Assembly (NCBI RefSeq): GCF_017115105.1 | Contig: NZ_JABXKH010000109.1 | Location: 1-64,000, forward strand | Source of the DNA: Nostoc sp. NMS2 | GTDB lineage: Bacteria; Cyanobacteriota; Cyanobacteriia; Cyanobacteriales; Nostocaceae | Length of the DNA stretch: 64,000 nt | Reading direction: 5' to 3' | Shown: one piece after another, positions 33,069-41,531 of the stretch | Layout of the letters: every line of letters begins with the position of its first letter | How positions within the stretch are numbered: the first letter of the stretch is position 1 | The notes under the pieces: generated by a model | What the model was told of the DNA's origin: nothing | What the model saw: only the letters and a program-made list of their open reading frames with translations | The model's database searches: none | Program-made: the position numbers and the translations under genes

Positions 33069-33319
33069 TCTAATGGCTCCCTAGTGTCATACTCACCTTG
33101 GGGATATCTTTGAATTGGGTCATCTGCTAATGATCCAGCTGTTTGTTCAAAAAATCCGGCTGGCCATCCTAATTCTTGGGGTGTTTTCGGGGGCGCTGAT
33201 GGTTCTAGCTGTTGATATATTACTGTTACTTCTATTTCTTTGTCTGTTATCCCTGTGGGGATACTAAGGTGTAAAATGCCGTCAGCCCCAACATGAGAAC
33301 ATAACTTAATACTTTGCAT
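33065..33319 (-). CDS. VapB-like antitoxin
   Basis: An 84-residue protein directly upstream of the PIN toxin and overlapping it by 4 bp. The N-terminus (HVGADGILHLSIPTGITDKE) has the beta hairpin DGxLxLxIPxGxxDxE of AbrB-like or DUF-type antitoxins, and the C-terminus is a proline-rich, acidic tail (ELGWPAGFFEQTAGSL, then DTREPLE) that would wrap around the toxin. The family is assigned by position and pattern. It shares a base with the previous gene's stop. Confidence 0.82.
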   Translation of the reverse strand: MQSIKLCSHVGADGILHLSIPTGITDKEIEVTVIYQQLEPSAPPKTPQELGWPAGFFEQTAGSLADDPIQRYPQGEYDTREPLE

Positions 33320-33558
33320 TACTGTTTTCTCCTATTCCTTGGTTTATCGAGATTGGGTAGTACCTCATCTATGATGCCGTATTCTTTCTTAATAAAAACC
33401 AACAGCTTCTCTTCCACAGCCGTCAAATACAGTCGCTTCAACTCTCCCAAGTGCTTTAAGACAGCATGGGCAGCCTCTTCCAAGTTTTGATTTTCCCATA
33501 GCCTATGAATGCGATCGCTTCCTGTGGGAGAAATAGCACCATCGCTGATTAACTGCAT
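33319..33558 (-). CDS. Small hypothetical protein before VapBC
   Basis: Taken from ATG 33558 (MQLISDGAISPTGSDRIHRL); a TTG at 33585 is possible. It is helical (LEEAAHAVLKHLGELKRLYL, then VEEKLLVFIKKEYGII) and ends basic (KPRNRRKQ). Its stop shares a base with the antitoxin start, so it belongs to the same operon. Unknown family; it could be a third toxin-antitoxin component. Confidence 0.55.
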   Translation of the reverse strand: MQLISDGAISPTGSDRIHRLWENQNLEEAAHAVLKHLGELKRLYLTAVEEKLLVFIKKEYGIIDEVLPNLDKPRNRRKQ

Positions 33559-33572
33559 CTGCTGAGATTCGG

Positions 33573-33749
33573 ATGAATAAGCCAATTCCTGAGAAATTAT
33601 CTAGCCAAATCGACGCAGGTGTTAAACTCGCTATGAAAAAAGCTATTGAAAGACACCGCCGTTTAGTAGAATTTATTAGCATTTGGCAAAATGGCCAAGT
33701 TGTGAGATTAACCGCCATACAAATTCCTCCTTTCAACTCAGATGAGTAA
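33573..33749 (+). CDS. Small hypothetical protein, 58 aa
   Basis: ATG 33573 opens a frame coding for MNKPIPEKLSSQIDAGVKLA, then KKAIERHRRLVEFISIWQNG and RLTAIQIPPFNSDE, stopping at 33749. It overlaps the next gene by eight bases (ATGAGTAA), so it is translationally coupled to the pRiA4b ORF-3-type gene. Similar short proteins are frequent in Nostoc, often near toxin-antitoxin or transposon genes. Its start is divergent from the small gene before VapBC. Confidence 0.65.
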   Translation: MNKPIPEKLSSQIDAGVKLAMKKAIERHRRLVEFISIWQNGQVVRLTAIQIPPFNSDE

Positions 33750-35013
33750 CCTATTTTCCCTCATTCCAGATCAAATCCGAGATAAACTACCACTGACGGA
33801 AGATAAAAAAGAACTACTTCAACAGCAAACCATTACTCAAGATATCCCAGGAACAATTCTGCGGGATTTTCAAACTATTTTAGAACTTCTCCAACCCAAT
33901 GGTGTTGAAGTTAGTAGCACTTATCACCAATTATCGCTTAAGTATCTCCAACAACTTAACTCACAATTGAGTTATCCCATAGATATTAACCTCAAACGTC
34001 CTGTACAAAAATCCTATCCTTATATTCACGGTCTTTATTTCCTTCTACGCACCTCTGGACAGTCTCAAGTTATTACCGAAGGTAAAAAGAGCAAGTTAGT
34101 TTTAGACCAAAAAATTCTGCAAATTTGGCAAGGATTAAACCACACAGAACAATATTTCACACTGTTAGAATCTTGGTTAGTTTGGGGAGAAAGTGAACTC
34201 TTAGGCGACCAAAGAGATATGTTTGACCAAGCATATCGCTGTTTATTATTTTGGCAAAATCTCCCATCATCAGGATTAAAAATTAATAATTACTCAGAAC
34301 AAGATAAATTAGTTTATTATCCTGGTTTCCACAATCTTGCTCTCTTACATTTATTTGGATTAATTGAACTGACATCAGTCAAACCACAAGCCGCTAAAGG
34401 CTGGTGTTTTACTCATGTAAACCCCAAGGCTTGGGGTAATGCTCTCATGGCTGTATTAACAGAAAGTCGCTCAAATATCCAAGTAGAAGATTACGCCACT
34501 TTTCGGTTAGATTTTCGCATAGCTTTTGACAATTTAAAACCCTATCTCCAACCCTATTTCCCGGAATGGTCACAAACATTAGTGATTGCAGAAGGCGATT
34601 TTACTGAGGGTGTTTATATATTTAAAGCCACTTTACAGGATGCTTGGCGACGGATTGCTATTCCTAGTTACTTCAATTTAGATGAAGTGGCTGCCACAAT
34701 TGTGCAAGCATTTGATTTTGACCCGGAACACCTCTACAGATTTATTCACAAAGACCGTTTAGGAAGAACTTTGGAATTTAATCATCCTGTTGTCGAAATT
34801 TCTCCTGATACCTGCGATTTTCGTTTAGGCGATTTATCCTTAGAGGTAGGCAGTCATTTACAATTTATCTTTGATTTACTGCAAGAATGGGAATTTGATT
34901 TATATGTAGAGAAAATTGAACCAGCCAATGACAAAATGAAAAAGCCCAAGATTCTTGAATCTGATGGTGAACCGCCAGCGCAGTATGGTGAAGAGGGAGA
35001 AGGCTGGGAATAG
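33742..35013 (+). CDS. Long pRiA4b ORF-3 family protein
   Basis: The N-terminal 270 residues are helical and unfamiliar (contains YPYIHGLYFLLRTSGQSQVI and TLLESWLVWGESELLGDQRD). The C-terminal third (about 285-405) is a pRiA4b ORF-3 domain: VYIFKATLQDAWRRIAIPSY, NLDEVAATIVQAFDFDPEHL and QFIFDLLQEWEFDLYVEKIE. This is the IS1096 TnpR-like fold seen also at 23553-24191. Function unknown. It overlaps the 58-residue gene before it, and no transposase is attached. Confidence 0.82.
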   Translation: MSNLFSLIPDQIRDKLPLTEDKKELLQQQTITQDIPGTILRDFQTILELLQPNGVEVSSTYHQLSLKYLQQLNSQLSYPIDINLKRPVQKSYPYIHGLYFLLRTSGQSQVITEGKKSKLVLDQKILQIWQGLNHTEQYFTLLESWLVWGESELLGDQRDMFDQAYRCLLFWQNLPSSGLKINNYSEQDKLVYYPGFHNLALLHLFGLIELTSVKPQAAKGWCFTHVNPKAWGNALMAVLTESRSNIQVEDYATFRLDFRIAFDNLKPYLQPYFPEWSQTLVIAEGDFTEGVYIFKATLQDAWRRIAIPSYFNLDEVAATIVQAFDFDPEHLYRFIHKDRLGRTLEFNHPVVEISPDTCDFRLGDLSLEVGSHLQFIFDLLQEWEFDLYVEKIEPANDKMKKPKILESDGEPPAQYGEEGEGWE

Positions 35014-35123
35014 ATTTGCTGCTGCGATGGGCTACGTTCCGCCGTAGGCGATCCCACAATCCATACGTGTCAGAATTGGCAGTGCGAACGCTCGCCTAAG
35101 CATCCTTACATATCTTCTCTGAT

Positions 35124-38100
35124 CTATTCGCCTTCTTCCACTGCACCTAATGCTTTGAGGGTGGCCATTTCGGCTGAAGTTAAACCCTTAATGCCTGTGA
35201 TGTTCATGCGTTCATAAGGGCGATCGCTTCTCAGGGTTTTTAAACACTCGCCAGTTTCAACATCCCAAATTTTGATTGTTTCATCTTGGCTACCACTAAC
35301 AAGAATTCTACTGTCAAGAGCAACAGCAATTGACCATACTGCATCTAGGTGTCCATGTAAAGTTTTCAAACATTCACCTATTGTTATGTCCCAAAGTTTT
35401 ATAGTTTTGTCTGTGCTGCAACTTACTATACTCAAATTATCTCTAAAAATTACTGATGAAACTCCACCATAAAGGTGTGCTTGCCAACTTTCAATACATT
35501 CTCCTGTGTTTATGTTCCAACATTTTATTGTTTGATCACGACTGACACTAGCAATCATATTGCCATTGGGACTAAATGCAACAGAATAGACATGATCTGT
35601 ATGTCCACTAAAAATTTTTATACATTCACTAGTATTTAAATCCCATAGTCGAATTAAGCAGTCATAACCACAACTGACAAGAGTTTTTCCATTAGGACTA
35701 AAACTTATTGATTCTACATGGTTCAGATGTCCTGTCAAAGTATTTATACATTGACCTAATTTTATATCCCAAATTTTGATGCTTCCATCAGAACTTGCAC
35801 TAGCAAGTATTTTCCCATCGGGGCTAAATTTGATAGATCGAACTCTACCAAAATGTCCCTGTAAAATATGAAAACATTCGCCCGTAGTAACATTCCAAAG
35901 TCTGATTGTTTTATCATCACTACCACTAGCAAGTATTTTTCCATTTGGACTGAAACTTAATGACCAAGACCATTTCAAGTGTCCGTATAGAGTTTTTAGG
36001 CACTTACCTTCGGCTGTAGACCATAACCTAATAATATTTTCTTCACCAGCACTGGCAATAAGTTGACCATCAGGACTAATAATAGTTGACCATATCCGAT
36101 TATTTCTGTATCCTTGTAAAATTTTGAGACATTTACCTTCTATAACATCCCACAATCTAACAGTTTGATCTTCGCTCCCACTTGCCAAAATTTTACTATC
36201 AGGACTGAATACAATTGATGAAATTGATTGATTATGTCCTTCTAAAACTTTTTGGCATATACCTTTATTAACATCCCATAACTTAATTGTCTTATCATCA
36301 CCAGCACTAGCGATAATTTGATTATCGTGGCTGAAAGCAACTGACTCAATTGCATCGCTATGCCCATATAAAGTCTTAAGACAATTACCTGTGTTTATAT
36401 CCCAGATACATATAGTTCCATCAGCGCTTCCACTCACAATACTCGTACCATCAGATTTCCAAGAAATAGATTTTATCTGACCAGTATCTCCTTTGAAGAT
36501 GTTTATACATTCTCCTGTTTTAATATCCCAAAAACATATCTTTTGGGCATTATAATTACTGGTCGCAATTATTTTTCCATCAGGGCTAAAAGCAATTGAA
36601 TTGACTCTATTAGTATCTTCAAGATTGATTTTTAAATGCTCATCTGAATTAATATCCCACAGACGTATAGTTTCATCTTCGCCTGCACTAGCAATAATTT
36701 GCCCGTCTAAACTGAAAGATAATGTTCGTATAGAATTGGTATGTCCTGTTAAAGTTTTTAGAAGTTGACCTGTTTTTAAATCCCATAATTTTATAGTTTT
36801 ACTTCCCCCAGCAGTGGCAAAAATATTACCATCTGGACTAAAAGCGATTGACCATATCCAAAGAGTATCCGCTTGAAATGCAAAAATTTGTTTCTCTTCT
36901 CCTATTTTCCATAGGTAAATTTGACCTATTGAGTCACTTGCCACTAAAAATTTACCGTCAGGACTAAATGCAACACAATGAACTCTGCTAAAAAGTTGAG
37001 TAAAAGTTGAATCAACTAAATTCGTTCCGTTAAAATTAACATACTGTAAGCGAGCATTACTAAAATCAGCACCCTTTATTACTGTGTCACTAAAATCTCT
37101 CCCTTCCAACGCAGCCTGATCAACTTTCACTGCTAACGTCGCTGCATTCCCGCCAACATAACCCGCTTCATGCTCACTTTTGCCCCGTGTCGCCTCAATA
37201 ACTTTAATAAGAAACTCGTTATCACCTAACATCGGCAAAAGCAAATCCATCACTGCTTTTGTCAAAGGCACTTTACCAAAAGTCTCTCTCAACTTATTCA
37301 AAGGCTCACTTCTAAATTGCCTGAGCGGTGCGTTCCCCAAAGGGGTTGCCGCAGGCATCGCCATACACCCAGTATTATCCAATTGACGCGAAAAATAACC
37401 AGACCAAGTATAATCAACAGGCGCTGTACTGCTATCCAAACCTGACTGTGCTTGGGCTAATTCCGTAAAATCGCTAGCCAACGCCCCCAACTCTGCTGCA
37501 AATTTATACGCCACAAAAAACTCTAACAGCGATCTATGCGCTGGAGTATAGTCACCATCAGCATTGCGGACAAGCATCGTCTGCGCCATCATGTCATAAT
37601 GCCAGTGGTCTAAATCCTTCTGTTCTTGAACAACAGAACCAAATAAGTAGCGAATACATTCTGGGAACAGCCGATAATTCAGGCTCATTTGGTCGTTAGA
37701 CAGCATTTCCCAAGACAACTCGCACAGAAAATACAGCTTATCTGCAAGGGAAGTAAAAGTACGCTCCGCTTTGATGTCCCGTTCCATCTTGCGCCGTACT
37801 GCATACAAGTAAACCCGTGACATATCCACAGGTTTACCCGCCTCAATATCTGGCAATGCTTCTAAAATTAATTCAGTCATCACCGGGCGACGGGCTAAAT
37901 CTAATAATTGCGGATTGCCTATTACTTGTTCAACTGTTGCTGGTTCAGCTTGGTATGACAATAACTGCCGAATTTGTTCGTCGTTAAATTTCTCCAGTTC
38001 CAAGACTTCAAATTGAGGTGTTTCGCCAGTTAATTTTTTAGTTGATGCTTGTAGTTCTGCATTTAGTAAAGCACGTCCTTCCTTCGCCTCTGGAAAATGC

Positions 38101-39599
38101 TCAGTACGACAGGTGAGGATGACTTTAGCACTGGGAACTACCACCTTCGCCAGTTCCCAAAAGTTGTTAATCATCTGTTGGCGGTCAACTTTTGCTGCCA
38201 TTTCGTCAAAGCCATCGAAAATGAGCAGCAACTTACCCATGCGGTTGAGTTGGTCAAAGACTTCGCTGTTGATGCGGATATTGTGTTGGGTAAAAAAGAA
38301 ACCTGCCAAAACATTCTCAACATTTAGTGCTTTGGCAAAGTCACGCAAGGTAATTACCAAAGGTAGACGGGGACGTTCAACGCCACGTTTTTGAGCATCG
38401 CGGTAACGTTCCAATGCTGTCCAAGCATAGTGAAAGACAAACCAAGTTTTACCTGTACCAAATTCTCCCAAAATTGAAATATGCTCTTTGGCAGGGTCAT
38501 CCAGCCACAAATCGATGTAACCATCAATCCAGCCGTCCTCTTCCTCATATCGACTCACCCCAATTCGCCGCTTAGTAATTGGCTCAATTTCTTCTTTAGT
38601 ACAAGCAAGCGGTACATACTTGGTATCAATTTTTCGACGTTTGATTTCTACTTCTAACCAGTCGAGATAACTATTAAAGTCAGCATCTAAGTCAATCAGT
38701 TCGTCAAATGTAAAGCAGTCAAGGCGATGATTTTCTTCCTTCTTGACTTCATCCCTTGCTGCGCGGGAAATCCGGCGGGTAGTTACCAACCATCCTTCAT
38801 CAGTTTTTTGTTCTTCAACTGAGGAACGCAACGCCATGACATCACTCAGTCCCACCTCTCCTGCAACGCCACGTATAAGAATACGGTCATAACTGCGACG
38901 TACTGGGATGTGAATTATCCATTCAAAATATTCCTCTGCCCAGATTTCATATTTTTCAAAGTCATAGCCCAAGGTTTCAAACCATCCTCGCATCTGCTGG
39001 GCAAGTGCGATCGCTCTACATTGATTTTCAGTTGCAGTTCCTGGTAGTGCGGGATAATTCTCTACTGCCAACCTTGCTATTTCTGTCCGAATTCCCTCCA
39101 GCGTTGGCAATCTTTCCAGTTGTTCTTGGATACAAGCAATCCTTTTATGTAGAGAACTAATTTTCTGGTTTAGCAAAACATCAGAGGGTGTGCGAGTGCG
39201 TTTCGCAACTTCAATAAATACAGTTGCAAATTCAGCCACTTCTCGCCTGACATCAAGTTCCAAACTACTGATGTCATCACCCAAGGTATAGGTATCTAGA
39301 AAAGCATCAACCTCAGAAAGGAGAATTGAGGGGTTATTGTGGTCTAATGCTGTGCGAAAAGCTTGTTTAATTGCTGGTTGTCGGAACAATTCGAGCAATG
39401 GCTTAGGTTTGCCAACACCGTACTCTACCAAGGCGTAAGCGTAAACACCACTAAAATCAGCAGGTGGATGCTCTGGATCGAGGTGAAATTGCTGGAGTAA
39501 CTTAATTACAGTCTCCGAACGCAGAATTTTTTCTTTAATTAAAGGGTTGGCAATGCTAGTAATTGCGTTGAAGACCAGATCCAGGTTAATTAAGCTCAT
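35124..39599 (-). CDS. STAND NTPase: nuclease-like domain, NACHT, WD40
   Basis: The 1491-residue protein has four parts. Residues 1-200 are helical. Residues about 215-310 look restriction-endonuclease-like ([20 protein letters not shown], then [20 protein letters not shown]). NACHT follows at about 375-560: [20 protein letters not shown] (Walker A), [20 protein letters not shown] (Walker B) and [14 protein letters not shown] pentapeptide-like stretch ([20 protein letters not shown]) leads to about 13 WD40 repeats (870-1470). STAND proteins sense a ligand through repeats and then oligomerise; several are antiviral. Sensing and effector roles here are inferred. It is a single gene. Confidence 0.88.
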   Translation of the reverse strand: MSLINLDLVFNAITSIANPLIKEKILRSETVIKLLQQFHLDPEHPPADFSGVYAYALVEYGVGKPKPLLELFRQPAIKQAFRTALDHNNPSILLSEVDAFLDTYTLGDDISSLELDVRREVAEFATVFIEVAKRTRTPSDVLLNQKISSLHKRIACIQEQLERLPTLEGIRTEIARLAVENYPALPGTATENQCRAIALAQQMRGWFETLGYDFEKYEIWAEEYFEWIIHIPVRRSYDRILIRGVAGEVGLSDVMALRSSVEEQKTDEGWLVTTRRISRAARDEVKKEENHRLDCFTFDELIDLDADFNSYLDWLEVEIKRRKIDTKYVPLACTKEEIEPITKRRIGVSRYEEEDGWIDGYIDLWLDDPAKEHISILGEFGTGKTWFVFHYAWTALERYRDAQKRGVERPRLPLVITLRDFAKALNVENVLAGFFFTQHNIRINSEVFDQLNRMGKLLLIFDGFDEMAAKVDRQQMINNFWELAKVVVPSAKVILTCRTEHFPEAKEGRALLNAELQASTKKLTGETPQFEVLELEKFNDEQIRQLLSYQAEPATVEQVIGNPQLLDLARRPVMTELILEALPDIEAGKPVDMSRVYLYAVRRKMERDIKAERTFTSLADKLYFLCELSWEMLSNDQMSLNYRLFPECIRYLFGSVVQEQKDLDHWHYDMMAQTMLVRNADGDYTPAHRSLLEFFVAYKFAAELGALASDFTELAQAQSGLDSSTAPVDYTWSGYFSRQLDNTGCMAMPAATPLGNAPLRQFRSEPLNKLRETFGKVPLTKAVMDLLLPMLGDNEFLIKVIEATRGKSEHEAGYVGGNAATLAVKVDQAALEGRDFSDTVIKGADFSNARLQYVNFNGTNLVDSTFTQLFSRVHCVAFSPDGKFLVASDSIGQIYLWKIGEEKQIFAFQADTLWIWSIAFSPDGNIFATAGGSKTIKLWDLKTGQLLKTLTGHTNSIRTLSFSLDGQIIASAGEDETIRLWDINSDEHLKINLEDTNRVNSIAFSPDGKIIATSNYNAQKICFWDIKTGECINIFKGDTGQIKSISWKSDGTSIVSGSADGTICIWDINTGNCLKTLYGHSDAIESVAFSHDNQIIASAGDDKTIKLWDVNKGICQKVLEGHNQSISSIVFSPDSKILASGSEDQTVRLWDVIEGKCLKILQGYRNNRIWSTIISPDGQLIASAGEENIIRLWSTAEGKCLKTLYGHLKWSWSLSFSPNGKILASGSDDKTIRLWNVTTGECFHILQGHFGRVRSIKFSPDGKILASASSDGSIKIWDIKLGQCINTLTGHLNHVESISFSPNGKTLVSCGYDCLIRLWDLNTSECIKIFSGHTDHVYSVAFSPNGNMIASVSRDQTIKCWNINTGECIESWQAHLYGGVSSVIFRDNLSIVSCSTDKTIKLWDITIGECLKTLHGHLDAVWSIAVALDSRILVSGSQDETIKIWDVETGECLKTLRSDRPYERMNITGIKGLTSAEMATLKALGAVEEGE

Positions 39600-39920
39600 T
39601 AGAATACTCCGAAAGCACAGAGCTATCTTGCTAACTATGGGTTAATTTTACTTACTGTTACAAATAATATACCGCCAAAAACAGTTTTATTTTATACTTT
39701 CTCAATGATTCTCGAAAGAATACATTTAATAACTGTTAACTGTAATCTACTAGGCGATCGCTTTGCTCCTCCTGTTCAACAATATTTTTTCAGAGTTGAT
39801 TGCAAAGTAGATTTTGGAAGTAGTTGATAACTGCTTCAGCGTAGTTCGCCACAGTCATCCCTCCCATTCCATCACTTAAGGTATATTTGCGGGTATTCGT
39901 CGCATCAAATTAAATTAACA
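39600..39920. other. Intergenic, nothing recognised
   Basis: AT-rich with one GCGATCGC near 39754. It contains the start regions of two divergent genes, but no clear promoter. Confidence 0.4.
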
Positions 39921-40583
39921 ATGATGAAAAGACCACAAACTGTCAAATCATTGGAAGAATTAGGTCGAGTACGTTTGTCAAAAAACTTTTTTATGCGTGA
40001 TTTTCTGCACTCAGAAATTTCTCAAATTGAAGGGATTCCAAATATACCAGATAATCCTGATTTGGCGATCGCCTCCGGTAAAAGTCTTTGTGAGCAAGTT
40101 CTAGAACCAATTCAAAAAGCTTTCGGAAGAATCAGCATTCGCTCTGGATATCGGTCATCTGCTGTCAATGCTAAAGGTGCAGAAAATAAAAACCAATAGA
40201 ATTGTGCTAGTAACGAATCTAACTATGCAGTTCATATCTGGGATGTTCCAGACGCTAAAGGTTATATGGGTGCTACAGCCTGCATTATTGTGAATTCTTT
40301 CATTGATTATTATGAGAAAACTGCCGATTGGACAGCCTTAGCATGGTGGATTCACGATTACATTGATTATTACAATGCAATCACCTTTTTTCCCAAGTAT
40401 GCTGCGTTCAATATTGGTTGGTCTGAAAATCCCGAATCCAGAAAACTATACATTTACAGCTATATCCCTAATCCTTACACAAGCAAAAAGGGATATTTAA
40501 CACGTTTAGGCGCAGAAAATTATTCAGGTTCACATAAACAGTTTTATGAAGAGTTGACAACGCAGTTAGCTATTACACTTTAA
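39921..40583 (+). pseudogene. Peptidase M15-like protein broken by an amber codon
   Basis: Two in-phase frames form one gene of 220 codons. The first part has LSKNFFMRDFLHSEISQIEG and ISIRSGYRSSAVNAKGAENK; then TAG at 40197-40199; then NCASNESNYAVHIWDVPDAK and FPKYAAFNIGWSENPE. The SGYRSxxVN and HxWD blocks are the layout of M15-like (D-Ala-D-Ala carboxypeptidase fold) proteins, where Arg, His and Asp sit around zinc. Only one base change separates it from an intact gene. Its end overlaps a convergent frameshifted gene. Confidence 0.75.
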
Positions 40584-40775
40584 CTTCAGACTCTAGAAGG
40601 CTCAAAAGTTTTTCTTCCAACTCAGTTAGATAAGGACGATTCACCTTCCCCAACGACTGCAACAGACTTTTGACAGTCTCCAAAGAGTGAATCGGAATAT
40701 ATTTGAGCAAGGAAGGCGATTGCTAATCTCCAGAACCTGCTGACACTCCTGGGGTAGGTCGTTGAAAAACTTCAT
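40573..40775 (-). pseudogene. Small frameshifted gene
   Basis: From ATG 40775 the minus strand reads MKFFNDLPQECQQVLEISNR, and then, in another phase, LLKYIPIHSLETVKSLLQSL and VNRPYLTELEEKLLSLLESE to a stop at 40573. The interval is 203 bases, so one shift of one or two bases lies near 40705. The joined product would be about 67 helical residues. No family recognised. Confidence 0.5.
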
Positions 40776-40826
40776 GTGCTGCAACCTAATTGTGTACTCC
40801 CCATGCCACATACAAAAAGCATTACA

Positions 40827-41315
40827 TCAATCCAATCCCAAATTTCTCATCGCTTTCCACAAATTAGGTCGTCGCTTATGCTGGACTTTCCATTGGGACA
40901 ACAAACTATCATAATTCTGCGGTGCTAACTCCTTCAAGGCAGACATCCATTGTGCATTTTTCGTATAATCCGAGCTTTGAGACGAGTCCGGTCTGGGTAC
41001 AAAGTTGTGTAAGTTTGCTTGCCAATAAGCCATCACTCTTTCCCACAAATCAGGGGGTGCATATTCTTGGAGATACGTTCTCCTAGAAATATCATCTCGT
41101 GTCGATAGTTGGTTTGGCAGAATCACAACCTCATAAAACTTTGGGTAGGGGGATTTTCCCTGATACTTTATCTCGGTCAAATCTTTCGTTAACAAATGTA
41201 AAACACTATATGGTATTGAGCCGAGATACGTGTAAAAACCTGCAAGATGGTCTGGAAAGCCTTGTTGTATATAGCTTTCATCGATTTTGGCTTCCATCCT
41301 TATAAGGCTTTCCAC
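40827..41315 (-). CDS. Chimeric ORF: Tn3 end fused to flanking gene
   Basis: The 162-residue frame starts inside the Tn3 element (MESLIRMEAKIDESYIQQ), passes through the inverted repeat, which encodes DHLAGFYTYLGSIPY, and continues in flanking DNA as SVLHLLTKDLTEIKYQGKSP and YLQEYAPPDLWERVMAYWQA to the end (NLWKAMRNLGLD). The flanking part is a coherent helical protein but of unknown family. It appears to be the 3' part of a host gene that gained a start from the transposon. Whether it is expressed is unknown. Confidence 0.5.
   Translation of the reverse strand: MESLIRMEAKIDESYIQQGFPDHLAGFYTYLGSIPYSVLHLLTKDLTEIKYQGKSPYPKFYEVVILPNQLSTRDDISRRTYLQEYAPPDLWERVMAYWQANLHNFVPRPDSSQSSDYTKNAQWMSALKELAPQNYDSLLSQWKVQHKRRPNLWKAMRNLGLD
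41210..41254 (+). repeat. Tn3 inverted repeat, left, 45 bp
   Basis: Begins ATGGTATTGAGCCGAGATAC and is the exact reverse complement of 44389-44433 over all 45 bases. Tn3-type ends are usually about 38 bp and begin with G-rich sequence; here GGTATTGAGCC is the likely tip at 41212. Confidence 0.9.
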
Positions 41316-41412
41316 ATAGTGGACAAAATTTATACCTCAACGACACCACCAACTCACCACAATTCCCACAACTAGCCCGCAACTGCGTACCGCTTAATTG
41401 ACCGGACTGCAT
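41278..41412 (-). CDS. Zinc-ribbon microprotein inside the Tn3 element
   Basis: A 44-codon frame reads MQSGQLSGTQLRASCGNCGE, then LVVSLRYKFCPLCGKPYKDG and SQNR. CGNCG and CPLCG make a textbook four-cysteine zinc ribbon. It is transcribed divergently from the transposase and overlaps the start of the chimeric ORF in a different frame. A regulatory role on transposition is a guess. Confidence 0.6.
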   Translation of the reverse strand: MQSGQLSGTQLRASCGNCGELVVSLRYKFCPLCGKPYKDGSQNR

Positions 41413-41531
41413 ATCCTAAATTCAAACAATTTCCTAACCCAAAAGAGCTTGCAGAGCTTTATACCCCACAAAGCGAAGAAATCAAGCTTGCAAAGTCCAA
41501 AACTAAGAGCCACGAAGGATTTCTTAGTTTT

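Noticed and set aside
35124-36960. Regularly spaced similar sequence blocks that might suggest a CRISPR or tandem array
   Set aside because: They are WD40 repeat codons of about 126 bp each with diverged DNA, not identical repeats with spacers.
35272-38548. ORFs antisense or out of phase to the NACHT-WD40 gene
   Set aside because: Explained by the WD40 repeat coding; repeated frames mirror the repeats.
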